DNA of 64,000 bases, from NCBI GenBank assembly GCA_963753615.1, contig CAVWCW010000008.1, positions 372,001 through 436,000 on the forward strand, written 5' to 3'. The notes under the pieces are model-generated. The model searched no databases, was not told the DNA's origin, and saw only the letters and a program-made list of their open reading frames with translations. Position 1 is the first letter of the stretch. Each line of letters begins with the position of its first letter. Origin of the DNA: CAVWCW01 sp963753615. GTDB taxonomy: Bacteria > Pseudomonadota > Gammaproteobacteria > Chromatiales > Chromatiaceae. This document shows, piece by piece, positions 45,810 through 54,956 of the stretch. Made by a program: the position numbers and the translations under genes.

Positions 45810-47861
45810 ATGGCGAGCGTGGAAGACCCCCTGTCGGGCGTGAACCAAGCCTTCGCGGGTAACGAGCCCCCCGCTCCCGAAGCCGCCGGCGATGAACTGG
45901 CCCAGCTGCGGGGTTTACTCCGGCTGCCCGAGCAGGGTGCCCTGGAGGCGCTGCAGCAGCGGCTCGACGACCCCCAGCTCCGCGCCCAAGAACTGGCCCG
46001 GGTACTGCCTGCCGCCCTGCACCGGGGAGCCGAATCAGGTCCGGGGCTCAGCGAAGCACTGCAGCAGCCGGTGGAGTTGGCGATCCGCCGCACCGTCAAA
46101 AGGGACACCCAGATGTTCGCCGATGCGCTGTACCCCGTAATCGGTCCGGCCATCCGGCGATCGATCAGCGAGGCACTGCGCGCCTTGCTGCAGAACCTCA
46201 ACCGAACCCTCGATCAGAGCTTCTCCCTGAAGGGCCTATCCTGGCGCTTCGAGGCCTGGCGCACTGGGGTGCCCTTCCACCAGATCGTGCTGCGAAACAC
46301 CCTGATCTACCGGGTCGAGCAGGTGTTTCTGATCCACCGCGACAGCGGGCTGCTGATCCAGCATCTGGCACGGGCCGACGTCGAAACCCAGGACGCGGAC
46401 GCAGTGTCCGCCATGCTCACCGCCATCGAGGACTTCGTCAAAGACTCCTTCACCGGACGCAATGGCGATAGCGGCGAAGGCCTGGACACCGTCGACCTTG
46501 GCGATTACACCCTGTGGCTGGTTCACGGCCCCAAGGCCTTGCTCGCCTGCGCCATTCGCGGGATGCCACCGACCCAGCTGCGTGGCGACTTCCAGGAGGT
46601 GCTGGAGCGGGTGCATCGACTCTACGGCGCCGAGCTGGAGGGCTTTGCGGATACTCAGGCTCCGCTGGATGCCGTGCGCCCGCCCCTGGAGGACTGCCTG
46701 GTGTCTCAAAGCAAGGACGATCGGCGCCGGCTTATTTCCTGGCCCCTGATCCTGGGTCTGTTGCTCCTGGCGGGTGGGCTTGCCTGGCTAGCCTATCAAG
46801 CCGGGCAGGAACGCGACCGGCAGGAACGTCTGGCTGCGGCCCTGGCGGCGGAGCCCGGGATTCGGACACTGCAAGTCGACCGCTCCGGCGGCCGGCTGCA
46901 GGTCCGCGGTTTGCGCGACCCCCTGAGCGCCGACCCCGTCGCCATCGCCCGGCGTCAGGGCTATCGCCCGGAGGAGCTGGAAATGTCCTGGGAACCGGTG
47001 CAACTGTTGCATCCCGCACTCAACTTGCGGCGCGCCCAACAGGCGCTGCAGCCGCCGGCCGAGGTAGCGCTTACGCTTACGGGCGGCATCCTGCACGCCA
47101 GCGGCAGCGCTCCGACCGACTGGATCGAGCGCGCCCGAACGCTGGCGCCGCTATTGCCGGGCATCGAAGGACTGGACACCGGCGGCCTGGTGTCTACCGA
47201 CCAGCGCCTGCTGGAGCTTCTGCGGCGAAGACTTGAGCCACCGGACAGCCTGCAACTACAAGTAACCGATGGGGTTCTCCTCGTTTCGGGCAATGCCCGC
47301 CTGGCCTGGCTTGAACGCGCCCAGCGGCAGTTGGAGGAGGTTCCCGGGCTGCGCGGGCATTCTTTCGAGGCGGTCAGCTCGGACGAGGCCCTCGAATTGG
47401 CGGGCCTGCTCGGCCAGCTGCCCGGGCCGCTGGTCTACTTCGAGGCCAACGACGCGACCGTCGCGGAAGCCGGGGAACCGGCCCTGCATCGATTGGCGCA
47501 GCAGCTGCGCCGCCTGCAGGCGTTGGCCGACCAGCTCGGGCGCCGTTTCGAGTTTCACCTGATCGGTCGGGCCGACGGCACCGGCCCGGCGGACCGCAAC
47601 CGAGAATTGGCGTTGCAGCGGGCACGCAGTTTGCGCATCTGGCTGGCCGACGCCGGCGTTGATGAAAACCGGCTGATGATCGGCGGAGCGGTGGGGCCGG
47701 ACCCTGGAGACGGCCCCGGCGACAGCGGGACCTTGCGGCGGATCGACCTCCAGATCCGCCCGCGCCGTCCGATCCCGAATGAGCGTCCGGGAGACAAGAA
47801 GTGTGATCGAGTACCGTTTTGTTGCACAAGTTTACCGGGGGCTCCGCACCCTGCTTGGTAG
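45810..47861 (+). CDS. Membrane protein with C-terminal OmpA-like domain
   Basis: A 683-residue protein. The N-terminal 305 residues are cytoplasmic and helical, without a known domain. One membrane helix follows at about 310-330 (WPLILGLLLLAGGLAWLAYQ). The remainder is periplasmic with two BON-like repeats (GGILHASGSAPTDWIERA and GVLLVSGNARLAWLERA), then an OmpA-type peptidoglycan-binding domain (residues about 545-650, LIGRADGTGPADRNRELALQ, ARSLRIWLADAGVDENRLMI). It could anchor a cytoplasmic complex to the cell wall. It lies between the coiled-coil and GTPase genes, nine bases after the former. The last 25 residues look unstructured. Confidence 0.82.
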   Translation: MASVEDPLSGVNQAFAGNEPPAPEAAGDELAQLRGLLRLPEQGALEALQQRLDDPQLRAQELARVLPAALHRGAESGPGLSEALQQPVELAIRRTVKRDTQMFADALYPVIGPAIRRSISEALRALLQNLNRTLDQSFSLKGLSWRFEAWRTGVPFHQIVLRNTLIYRVEQVFLIHRDSGLLIQHLARADVETQDADAVSAMLTAIEDFVKDSFTGRNGDSGEGLDTVDLGDYTLWLVHGPKALLACAIRGMPPTQLRGDFQEVLERVHRLYGAELEGFADTQAPLDAVRPPLEDCLVSQSKDDRRRLISWPLILGLLLLAGGLAWLAYQAGQERDRQERLAAALAAEPGIRTLQVDRSGGRLQVRGLRDPLSADPVAIARRQGYRPEELEMSWEPVQLLHPALNLRRAQQALQPPAEVALTLTGGILHASGSAPTDWIERARTLAPLLPGIEGLDTGGLVSTDQRLLELLRRRLEPPDSLQLQVTDGVLLVSGNARLAWLERAQRQLEEVPGLRGHSFEAVSSDEALELAGLLGQLPGPLVYFEANDATVAEAGEPALHRLAQQLRRLQALADQLGRRFEFHLIGRADGTGPADRNRELALQRARSLRIWLADAGVDENRLMIGGAVGPDPGDGPGDSGTLRRIDLQIRPRRPIPNERPGDKKCDRVPFCCTSLPGAPHPAW

Positions 47862-47970
47862 ACTGGAAAGGCTGGCGAATCGAGGCGCAGCGGGTGCGGA
47901 TGCGAGGCCTCCGCGGACGCAGCGACATCTTCGCCGTCGGCCGTGGAACCTGCGCAAGACTGGAAAACAC

Positions 47971-48477
47971 ATGCTGGTGCGTAAAGTCTGCATGATCGGG
48001 GATTTCGGCGTCGGCAAGACCAGCTTGGTGCAACGCTATGTGCATTCGGTTTTTTCCGACCGTTACCTGACCACCGTGGGGGTGAAGATCTCCACCCGGG
48101 AGCAGACCCTGGCCGATGGCGGCCGGCTCAAGCTGGTGCTTTGGGACATCGCCGGCAGAGGCGTCCTTACCAGCGTCGAAGAGAAATATTTGCGGGGCGC
48201 CGCCGCCTATCTGTTGGTGGCCGACGGCACCCGCCGACCGACGCTGGACAGCGCCCGGGCCTTGGACGTCCGGGCCCAGGAACTGCTCGGCCCAGTGCCA
48301 CGCCTGCTGGCGATCAACAAGCGAGACCTGTCCGGGGATTGGGAGATCGGCGATACTGAACTTGCGGCCCAGGATTCGCCCGGCAGGCCGCTGCTGCGCT
48401 GCTCCGCACGCACCGGCGAAAATGTCGACGCGGCCTTCGCACGGCTGGCACAGATGCTGGCGGAGTATCAAAGGTGA
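47971..48477 (+). CDS. Rab/Ras-like small GTPase
   Basis: A 168-residue small GTPase with all switch motifs: G1 GDFGVGKTSL (residues 10-19), G2 Thr in YLTTVGVKI, G3 WDIAGRG, G4 NKRD and G5 SARTG. It is closer in style to eukaryotic-like Rab/Ras GTPases than to Era or FtsY types. Such bacterial GTPases (including MglA relatives) set polarity or signal state. No lipid-modification signal is seen. I start it at ATG 47971. Its stop overlaps the GTG of the next gene (GTGA), coupling it tightly to a hybrid histidine kinase. Confidence 0.88.
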   Translation: MLVRKVCMIGDFGVGKTSLVQRYVHSVFSDRYLTTVGVKISTREQTLADGGRLKLVLWDIAGRGVLTSVEEKYLRGAAAYLLVADGTRRPTLDSARALDVRAQELLGPVPRLLAINKRDLSGDWEIGDTELAAQDSPGRPLLRCSARTGENVDAAFARLAQMLAEYQR

Positions 48478-50006
48478 CGGCGCTGCCCCCGGAACTCGGG
48501 TCCTACCTCAGGAACCAGCTCGACCATTCCCGCCACGCCCTGTGTCTGGCCCTGGATGCCGATCTTCGGCTGACCGATCATAGCGGCGACCCGGATTACT
48601 ACGGCATCCCGGCCCTGGCCCCAGGCATGGCGATGGAAGCGATTCTGCCGTGGCTCACAGGTACCCTCGAGGGCGAATTCGACCGGCCCGAGGTGCTGCC
48701 TTTTGTGGAAACGGAGAACGGCCGGTCGGCCGAGGTGCACTTGGTCCCGCTGCCCCAGGGCTGGGGAGTGCTGCTCCTGGACGCCAGCGCCGAGCGGGAT
48801 CGACAACGGGATCAACAACAGGCCTCCAACGAGCTGAAGCTGCTGCAACGCCGTCAGGCCCGCTTGCTCGACGAATTGCGCCAGGCCCATGCCGAGCTTC
48901 AGCGGCGAAACCGGGATTTGGACCGGGCCAACCAGTCGAAGAGCCGCTTCATCGCCAACATGTCCCACGAGTTCCGCACTCCGATCACCGCGGTGCTGGG
49001 CTACACCGACCTGCTGCGCGACTCGACCGGCGCCGACCCGGAGGCCGAGCGCTATCTAGATGCCATCGACCGCGGCACCCGGCACCTGCTTGCCCTGGTG
49101 GACAACCTCCTCGAGCAGGCAGGGATCGAGAACAGCAAGCTGGAGATCACCCCGGTACCCACAGACTTGTCCCATTTGTTCACCGAGGTGTTGGAGCTGT
49201 TTCAATCCCTGGTGCGCAGCAAGGGGCTGTACCTGCGCTTTGAAAGCGGCGATTTCCCACCTCTGACTTTGATCGACGAACTGCGCCTGCGCCAGATCCT
49301 GATCAACCTGGTGGGCAATGCCACCAAGTTCACTCAGCGGGGCGGCGTCGTATTGCGCGCTTACTGGCTACAGGGTGAGCTGGAGATCTCGGTTACCGAC
49401 AGCGGCCCGGGCATCCCCCCGGAAGCTCGAGCACGCATCTTCCGCGCCTTCGAGCAGGCCAATCAAGGCCAGCGCTTGCAGGGCGCCGGCCTTGGCCTGT
49501 CGATCAGCAACAAGCTGGTCCAACGCATGGGCGGTACGCTGACGTTGGACCCGGAGGTACAAAGCGGCAGCCGCTTCTGGGTCCATCTGCCGGCGCCCCT
49601 GGCCGCAGGCGAGGCGGCACCCCAGGTCCCGTCGAAGCCGGAGCAGGCCGAAACCAGCATCCTGGTAGCCGAAGACGACCCGGACATCCGCGCCTTGATG
49701 GAGCTGACCCTGGCGCGTCCCCCCTACCAGGTGCGCTTCGTGGAAAACGGCAAGCAGGCCCTGGAGGCGATTCAAGAGAGCCCCCCGGATCTGGTGTTGC
49801 TGGACATGAACATGCCGGTGATGGACGGGCCTACCGCGGCCCGGGAGCTGCGTCACCAAGGCTACGTCATGCCCATCGTGGCGCTCACCGCCGCCGCCTC
49901 CGGCGCCCCCCGAGACGAGGCCCACGCCGCGGGCTGCGACCACTACCTGAGCAAGCCGTTGAACATCGACCGTTTACGTGAAATCGTCAGTGAATTGCTG
50001 GAATAG
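48474..50006 (+). CDS. Soluble hybrid histidine kinase with receiver domain
   Basis: A 510-residue cytoplasmic hybrid kinase. A PAS-like N terminus (about 1-105) and a coiled coil lead to the HisKA domain with His165 in ANMSHEFRTPITAVLG. The ATPase domain has LRQILINLVGNATKF (N box), TDSGPGIPPEAR (G1) and GAGLGLSISNKL (G2). The receiver has Asp444 in LLDMNMPVMDG and Lys in YLSKPLNI. No membrane helix, so the signal must be internal or come from partners such as the upstream GTPase. GTG start overlaps the GTPase stop. The downstream gene encodes an HPt protein, which could accept phosphate from the receiver. Confidence 0.9.
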   Translation: MTALPPELGSYLRNQLDHSRHALCLALDADLRLTDHSGDPDYYGIPALAPGMAMEAILPWLTGTLEGEFDRPEVLPFVETENGRSAEVHLVPLPQGWGVLLLDASAERDRQRDQQQASNELKLLQRRQARLLDELRQAHAELQRRNRDLDRANQSKSRFIANMSHEFRTPITAVLGYTDLLRDSTGADPEAERYLDAIDRGTRHLLALVDNLLEQAGIENSKLEITPVPTDLSHLFTEVLELFQSLVRSKGLYLRFESGDFPPLTLIDELRLRQILINLVGNATKFTQRGGVVLRAYWLQGELEISVTDSGPGIPPEARARIFRAFEQANQGQRLQGAGLGLSISNKLVQRMGGTLTLDPEVQSGSRFWVHLPAPLAAGEAAPQVPSKPEQAETSILVAEDDPDIRALMELTLARPPYQVRFVENGKQALEAIQESPPDLVLLDMNMPVMDGPTAARELRHQGYVMPIVALTAAASGAPRDEAHAAGCDHYLSKPLNIDRLREIVSELLE

Positions 50007-50093
50007 ACACATACACCGCTGCAACCGTTGGGCCTGCCACTCGTTGGTCGGGCCTCGGCACGCTGCGGCCCGAGCCCAGGTCGAGGTCCCGCT

Positions 50094-51764
50094 ATGAACT
50101 CGGAATCGAGCAACGAAACCACCCAGTTCGAGCACCTGCGAAGGCGCTACCTGGACTCTGTGCCGAACAAGCTGGAGAAATTGGACGGGGCTTGGCAAGC
50201 CATCGGCGCCGGCGATTGGACCAAACACGCGGTGGACGGCCTCAAACAGGAAGTCCATCGTATTGCCGGTTCCAGCGGCAGCTACGGCTTCCACGCCCTT
50301 AGCGAAACCGCTATCGCGTTGGAGAACGCGCTACTGCGGTGGCACGACAGCCCCAACGACCCCAAGTTGCGCCGCAGCATCGAACAGGGATACGCAAAAT
50401 TCGTTGCCAACCTCGAACAGCTTGGGCAGGCCGGCGGCGCCGATATCAGCCCCCACCCGATCCTCGCAGGCTCGCGCCAGAAGACCAAGGGACTGGTATT
50501 TCTGGTCGAAGACGACCTGGAGCAGGTCGACAGCCTGCACGACCAGCTGGAGTCCAGGGGCTACCGCATCCGGGTCTTCACCGGAACCGGCGGGGTACAC
50601 CTGGCGGTGGAGCAGGAACATCCCCTGGTGGTAATCCTGGACATCATGTTTCCGGAGGGCGAATTAGCGGGCCTCGAGCTGACAAGACGCCTGTCCGATC
50701 TGCCGGAACCGAGGCCAGAGGTCATCTTTCTCTCCACCCGCAGCGAGTACGAGGCGCGCCTGCAGGCTGTGCGTTCGGGCTCGGTGGCCTATATGGTCAA
50801 GCCGATCAGCCTGCCGGTGCTGTTGGGCGTTCTCGACCGCTTGCTAGAGCGCGGGGACGAGCCGCGTTCCCGGGTGCTGATCGCGGAAAGCGATGCCGAC
50901 AGCGCCGAGTTTCACCAGCTGACACTCGAGGGCGCCGGCATAGACGCGGTCACGGTCGAAGATCCGAGCAGGATAATCGAGAACCTGGCGGACCTGAAGC
51001 CGGACTTGGTCCTCATGGACCTGCGCATGCCTGGTTGCAACAGCTTGGACCTGGTGCGAATGATTCGCCAGTATTGCTATTTCGCCCCGGTCCCTATTGT
51101 TATGCTGGCACCCGAGGCAGACGACGATGTGGTGACCCACGCTCTTCAGGCAGGAGCCGACGACTGCCTGACCCGCCACCCCACCCCTGCCCTGCTCACC
51201 TCCCTGGTTCGCAGCCGCCTTGGGCGATTCCGAGAAGTCCTGAGGGTGACCGACCGAGATCATCTCACCGGAGTGCTTACCCGAGCTGCTTTCCTGAACC
51301 GCCTCGGAAGCGAGGTAGTTCGCGCCAAGCGTTTGAGCATGCCCCTGGTGCTGGTGATGATCGATCTGGACGATTTCAAGCGGGTCAACGACGCCCACGG
51401 CCACCTCGCCGGCGACGCGGTGCTCCGCCAGGTAGCTGACCTGCTGGTGCGACGCCTGCGCAAGACCGATCTTATTGGCCGCTACAGCGGCGACGAGTTC
51501 ATCCTGCTGCTGCCCGACACCCACGGCTCGAAGGCGTGGCAGATTCTCGATGCGATCCGCCGCAAGGCGGCTGAATTGACGACCGAGACCCAAGGCGGTT
51601 CCGTGCGGATCACTCTGAGTATCGGCGGAGCCGTATTCAACCCGGAAACCAGCGACGTCTTCTTCGTCGCCGCTAGCCTAACCGAGGAATTATTCGAAGC
51701 CGCCGATGCGGCCTTGTACCAGGCCAAGCGCGGCGGGCGCAATCAGGTGGTGCTGAAACGCTGA
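50094..51764 (+). CDS. HPt-REC-REC-GGDEF response protein
   Basis: A 556-residue phosphorelay output protein. An HPt domain has His55 in QEVHRIAGSSGSYGFHA. The first receiver has Asp in VVILDIMFPEG and Lys in MVKPIS. The second receiver has VLMDLRMPGC, but the usual Lys is replaced in CLTRHPTP. A diguanylate cyclase domain closes the protein with MIDLDDFKRVNDAHGH and the active loop GRYSGDEFILLLPD. The loop reads SGDEF rather than GGDEF; some such variants still work. I start at ATG 50094, after a GAGG site. It follows the hybrid kinase by 87 bp and probably receives its phosphate to control c-di-GMP. Confidence 0.88.
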   Translation: MNSESSNETTQFEHLRRRYLDSVPNKLEKLDGAWQAIGAGDWTKHAVDGLKQEVHRIAGSSGSYGFHALSETAIALENALLRWHDSPNDPKLRRSIEQGYAKFVANLEQLGQAGGADISPHPILAGSRQKTKGLVFLVEDDLEQVDSLHDQLESRGYRIRVFTGTGGVHLAVEQEHPLVVILDIMFPEGELAGLELTRRLSDLPEPRPEVIFLSTRSEYEARLQAVRSGSVAYMVKPISLPVLLGVLDRLLERGDEPRSRVLIAESDADSAEFHQLTLEGAGIDAVTVEDPSRIIENLADLKPDLVLMDLRMPGCNSLDLVRMIRQYCYFAPVPIVMLAPEADDDVVTHALQAGADDCLTRHPTPALLTSLVRSRLGRFREVLRVTDRDHLTGVLTRAAFLNRLGSEVVRAKRLSMPLVLVMIDLDDFKRVNDAHGHLAGDAVLRQVADLLVRRLRKTDLIGRYSGDEFILLLPDTHGSKAWQILDAIRRKAAELTTETQGGSVRITLSIGGAVFNPETSDVFFVAASLTEELFEAADAALYQAKRGGRNQVVLKR

Positions 51765-51773
51765 TCAGCACGC

Positions 51774-52484
51774 TCAACCAGCGGCTGCGGAGGCCTCTTG
51801 CAAGCGTTCCAGACGGTAACCGTGCTGGTAGATGGCCTTGAGCTGCCAGCCTTGATCAGGCGTCAATCCCAGCTTCTGGCGCAGCCGGCTAACGTGCGTA
51901 TCTACGGTACGGGTAGCCACCCCGCCGCTCATCCCCCATACGCTCTCAAGCAAATAGTCGCGGGATAACAGACGCCCGAGATTGCCGAACAGGGTCAACG
52001 CCAGGCGCCCCTCGCGCTCGGTCAGTTCCACCGCCTCGCCGTCGCGCAGAATCGTGGCGTTGGTAAAATCAACCCGCAGGGGGCCAAACTCCATGACCTT
52101 GGCCTCTTCCTTGACGACTCCGCTGCGCCGGGCCAAGGCCCGGACCCGGGCCAGAGTGACGGCTTTGGTCACTGGTTTGGCCATGTAATCGTCAGCCCCT
52201 TGCTCCAGCGCGTAAACGATGTCCTCCTCTTTCTCCCGGCGGGTGACGAACAGCACCGGGATCCGCCAATCGCAATTATCCCGCACCCAACGCAGCACCC
52301 GGATCCCGGAGGACTCGGGTAGCTCCCAATCGAATATTAGGAGATCGTAGGTCTCGCGCAGAAAGCTGCGCTGGAAGGCGGCGGCGGTATTGAACCCGCG
52401 GCACTGATACCCCGCTTCCTGCAACCACAGACATAGTAGATCGGACTGATCCGGATCGTCTTCAAGCACCGCAATATGTAGCAT
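51774..52484 (-). CDS. OmpR/PhoB-family response regulator
   Basis: A 236-residue regulator. The receiver domain has acidic residues in AVLEDDPDQSD, phospho-acceptor Asp in LLIFDWELPESSG and Lys in DDYMAKPVTK. The C-terminal winged helix is OmpR-like (VELTEREGRLALTLFGNLGR, TRTVDTHVSRLRQKLG), so it should bind DNA. I start at MLHIAVLEDD (52484); an ATG at 52496 is an alternative. It is convergent with the HPt-GGDEF gene, only nine bases from its stop, and may belong to the same signalling system. No cognate kinase lies next to it on its own strand. Confidence 0.88.
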   Translation of the reverse strand: MLHIAVLEDDPDQSDLLCLWLQEAGYQCRGFNTAAAFQRSFLRETYDLLIFDWELPESSGIRVLRWVRDNCDWRIPVLFVTRREKEEDIVYALEQGADDYMAKPVTKAVTLARVRALARRSGVVKEEAKVMEFGPLRVDFTNATILRDGEAVELTEREGRLALTLFGNLGRLLSRDYLLESVWGMSGGVATRTVDTHVSRLRQKLGLTPDQGWQLKAIYQHGYRLERLQEASAAAG

Positions 52485-52884
52485 GGGCCCAACCATGGTC
52501 GTCTACTCAGCCTTAGGGAAACGCCGAGCTTAATCGCGTTTCCCGCGCGGGGCAGGATGCCCCGCTAGTTTCATCCGCAAAGGCGGCTGAATATGAAGAT
52601 TTTCGGAAACCTCGTTCTCGAAAGCCGAGCTGAACAATGCCGGGAATGGCATTTTCAGCATTTTCTGAGGAAATAGCCGACCTGCGGCAACCGGAAATTT
52701 GCAATTGTTTATCGGCCTTCCCCTTGTAAACTCAAGAATAGAGGCATTGCCTTCGGGCTTCAATCGCTTTCGGCACAGATCGCGTCGACCTGCAAGCCGG
52801 CCAGAGACCTCCGTCCCGCCCCTTGCAAGCGGTGCATGCGCCGGCATAATGGGAGGTGCCAACAGCCTGAGCGGAAATCGCCCC
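52485..52884. other. Divergent intergenic region
   Basis: No gene is supported. It contains start signals for the OmpR-type regulator on one side and for the Hsp20 gene on the other. GC-rich short palindromes (GCGGGGC-type near 52545) are visible. A heat-shock-like promoter candidate lies at 52822-52850. Confidence 0.45.
52822..52850 (+). promoter_or_regulatory. Heat-shock-type (sigma-32-like) promoter candidate
   Basis: CCCCTTGCAA (ending at 52828) resembles a sigma-32 -35 element, and CGGCATAAT (52842-52850), 13 bases on, resembles its -10 element (CCCCAT-type). The pair also reads as TTGCAA-16-CATAAT for sigma-70. It lies 35 bp ahead of an Hsp20 start codon, which fits a heat-shock gene. 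Confidence 0.4.
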
Positions 52885-53322
52885 ATGCCCCAGATCGACC
52901 TCAGCCCCCTGTTTCGATCGGCCATCGGCTTCGATCGCCTGGCAGCGCTGATCGACGCCGCCTACCAAACCGACTCGGGCGGCTACCCCCCCTACAACAT
53001 CGAACTCACGGCGGAACACCGCTACCGCATCACCATGGCGGTCGCCGGCTTCACCCTCGCGGACCTGGAACTACTGGTCGAACACAATATTCTGAGCGTG
53101 ACCGGGGCGCGACCTCAGGACGACCAACAACGGCAGTTTCTGCACCGCGGCATCGCCAACCGCGGCTTCCGGCGTCAGTTCCAGCTCGCCGATTACGTGC
53201 GGGTGGCGGGTGCCGATCTGCAACACGGCCTGCTGCATATCGACCTGGTGCGCGAACTGCCCGAGGCCGCGAAGCCAACGCGGATCCCGATTCACAGCGA
53301 CCCGGGCCCGGTCGAAGGCTGA
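52885..53322 (+). CDS. Hsp20/IbpA-type small heat-shock protein
   Basis: A 145-residue small heat-shock protein, an ATP-independent chaperone that holds unfolding proteins in the cytoplasm. The N-terminal MPQIDLSPLFRSAIGFDRLA and the alpha-crystallin core (PPYNIELTAEHRYRITMAVA, HRGIANRGFRRQFQLADYV) match the IbpA/HspA class; the C-terminal tail has an R-I-P-I segment like the conserved I-x-I motif. The ATG at 52885 follows a GCGGAAA region. The LON-domain gene begins three bases after its stop, so stress-linked co-expression is likely. Confidence 0.92.
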   Translation: MPQIDLSPLFRSAIGFDRLAALIDAAYQTDSGGYPPYNIELTAEHRYRITMAVAGFTLADLELLVEHNILSVTGARPQDDQQRQFLHRGIANRGFRRQFQLADYVRVAGADLQHGLLHIDLVRELPEAAKPTRIPIHSDPGPVEG

Positions 53323-53325
53323 CCC

Positions 53326-53988
53326 ATGGGCAACCCCTTTACCCCGAGGTTCGAAGACCTGCCGGCCGAGCTGCCGCTGTTCCCCCTGCCCGGAGCGCTG
53401 GTGATGCCCGGCATCCAGCTACCGCTGAATATTTTCGAACCCCGTTACCTGAGCATGGTGTTCGACAGCCTCGGAAGCCACCGCATGATCGGCATGATCC
53501 AGCCCCGACCTGGCAACGCCGAAAGCGACAGTTCTCTACTGACGCCGGTGGGTACCGCCGGGCGCATCACCGGTTTTAACGAAACCCACGACGGACGAAT
53601 GCTGATCGTGCTTACGGGGGTTTGCCGTTTCGCGCTGGGCGAAGAACTTCCGCTGCGCAACGGCTATCGGCGCACCCGGCCGGATTGGTCCCCTTTCGCC
53701 GTGGATTACCGAGCCGGCGATGTGCAGCCTGAGGCCCAGCACAATCTGCTCGCCGCCCTGAAGGGCTATCTGGCGGCCCAGGACCTGGTAAAGGAGTGGG
53801 AGTCCGTGGAGCGGCTGTCCGGCGCCGAGTTGGTGAATTTCCTGATCTCCCATCTGCCCTTCAGTCCGGAAGAGAAACAATGCCTGGTGGAATCCCGCGG
53901 ACTCGACGAACGCAGCCGGCTGGTGACCGCCCTGCTGGAAATGATGGTTACTGCCCCGGAGCACCCTGACTCCAGCAGCCGTCATTGA
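53326..53988 (+). CDS. LON substrate-binding-domain protein
   Basis: A 220-residue protein consisting of the N-terminal domain of Lon protease without the ATPase or peptidase parts. The start ELPLFPLPGALVMPGIQLPL and the following LNIFEPRYLSMV are typical of stand-alone LON-domain proteins in proteobacteria. It probably binds misfolded proteins or helps Lon. It starts three bases after the Hsp20 stop and its own stop nearly touches the next gene, so the three are one operon. Confidence 0.87.
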   Translation: MGNPFTPRFEDLPAELPLFPLPGALVMPGIQLPLNIFEPRYLSMVFDSLGSHRMIGMIQPRPGNAESDSSLLTPVGTAGRITGFNETHDGRMLIVLTGVCRFALGEELPLRNGYRRTRPDWSPFAVDYRAGDVQPEAQHNLLAALKGYLAAQDLVKEWESVERLSGAELVNFLISHLPFSPEEKQCLVESRGLDERSRLVTALLEMMVTAPEHPDSSSRH

Positions 53989-53999
53989 GCCTGAGCCCC

Positions 54000-54956
54000 A
54001 TGCCGGAACCGCATTCGCTGCTGCCCAGTCGGCACCTCTGGCAGCGGCTGCTGGAGGTGACGAGCAACGCCCTGGCCTGCGGCGCTCTGGTCCCGGTCGA
54101 AACCGACTTCGACTGTGTCGAGCAGGACGGGGTGCGCTTTCTGTTGCGTGTCGCCTCCAACCTCGAGCGCAAGGCGGCCCTCCGACCCAAACCGCAACCG
54201 GCGTCCGAGACTGGCTGGTTCAACCCCTTTCTGCCGCCGGAGCCCGCGCTGCTGGTGGGCGATATCTCGCCGAGCCATCGTGCGGTGCTCAACAAGTTCA
54301 ATGTGATTGCGCACCACCTGCTGCTCGTCACCCGCGACTTCGAACACCAGGAGCGCCTGCTCAACCCGGAGGACTTCGCCGCCCTCGGCGCCTGTCTGGC
54401 GGCCTTTCCCAGTCTCGGCTTCTACAACGGCGGCGCCATTGCGGGGGCCAGCCAGCCCCACAAACACCTGCAACTGGTGCCCCTTCCCCTGGGCGGCGGC
54501 GAACTTGCGACGCCTATTCAGCCACTTCTCGACGCCGCGACTTCGGGCGCCACCATAGGCCGGCTGCCCGGCCTCGGCTACGCACACGCCTTCTGCCGCC
54601 TCGAATCCGGGTTCTGGGAGCACTCGGAACGCCCCCCCCAGGCCGCCTGCGAGCGCTATCGGGCCCTGCTCGGCACCCTTGGCATCGAGGCAATGACCAT
54701 CGGCGGCGAACCCCGTCAGTCGGCCCCCTACAATCTGCTGATGACTCGGGATTGGATGCTGCTGGTACCGCGCCTGCGCGAGCATGCGGAAGGCATCTCG
54801 ATCAACGCGTTGGGATTTGCCGGCTCTCTGTTCGTCAAGGGGGTGGCGGACAAGCAGCGGCTGCTGGCGTTGGGGCCGATGCGGGCCCTGGAGCAGGTGG
54901 CGGGCGAGGCCGGGGAAATGCCGGCGCTGAGGGGATTGCCTCAGGGCGTGGCCTGA
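54000..54956 (+). CDS. Ap4A phosphorylase (ATP adenylyltransferase)
   Basis: A 318-residue enzyme that splits diadenosine tetraphosphate with phosphate into ATP and ADP. The N-terminal part has WFNPFLPPEPALLVGDIS and VLNKFNVIAHHLLLVTRDFE; the HIT-like catalytic motif is in ASQPHKHLQLVPLP; and the C-terminal domain has SAPYNLLMTRDWMLLVPR. These are the ordered motifs of the Apa1/2 family. I start at ATG 54000; a TTG at 53985 is also possible. It follows the LON-domain gene by 11 bp. Ap4A rises in heat or oxidative stress, which fits the Hsp20 neighbour. Confidence 0.9.
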   Translation: MPEPHSLLPSRHLWQRLLEVTSNALACGALVPVETDFDCVEQDGVRFLLRVASNLERKAALRPKPQPASETGWFNPFLPPEPALLVGDISPSHRAVLNKFNVIAHHLLLVTRDFEHQERLLNPEDFAALGACLAAFPSLGFYNGGAIAGASQPHKHLQLVPLPLGGGELATPIQPLLDAATSGATIGRLPGLGYAHAFCRLESGFWEHSERPPQAACERYRALLGTLGIEAMTIGGEPRQSAPYNLLMTRDWMLLVPRLREHAEGISINALGFAGSLFVKGVADKQRLLALGPMRALEQVAGEAGEMPALRGLPQGVA

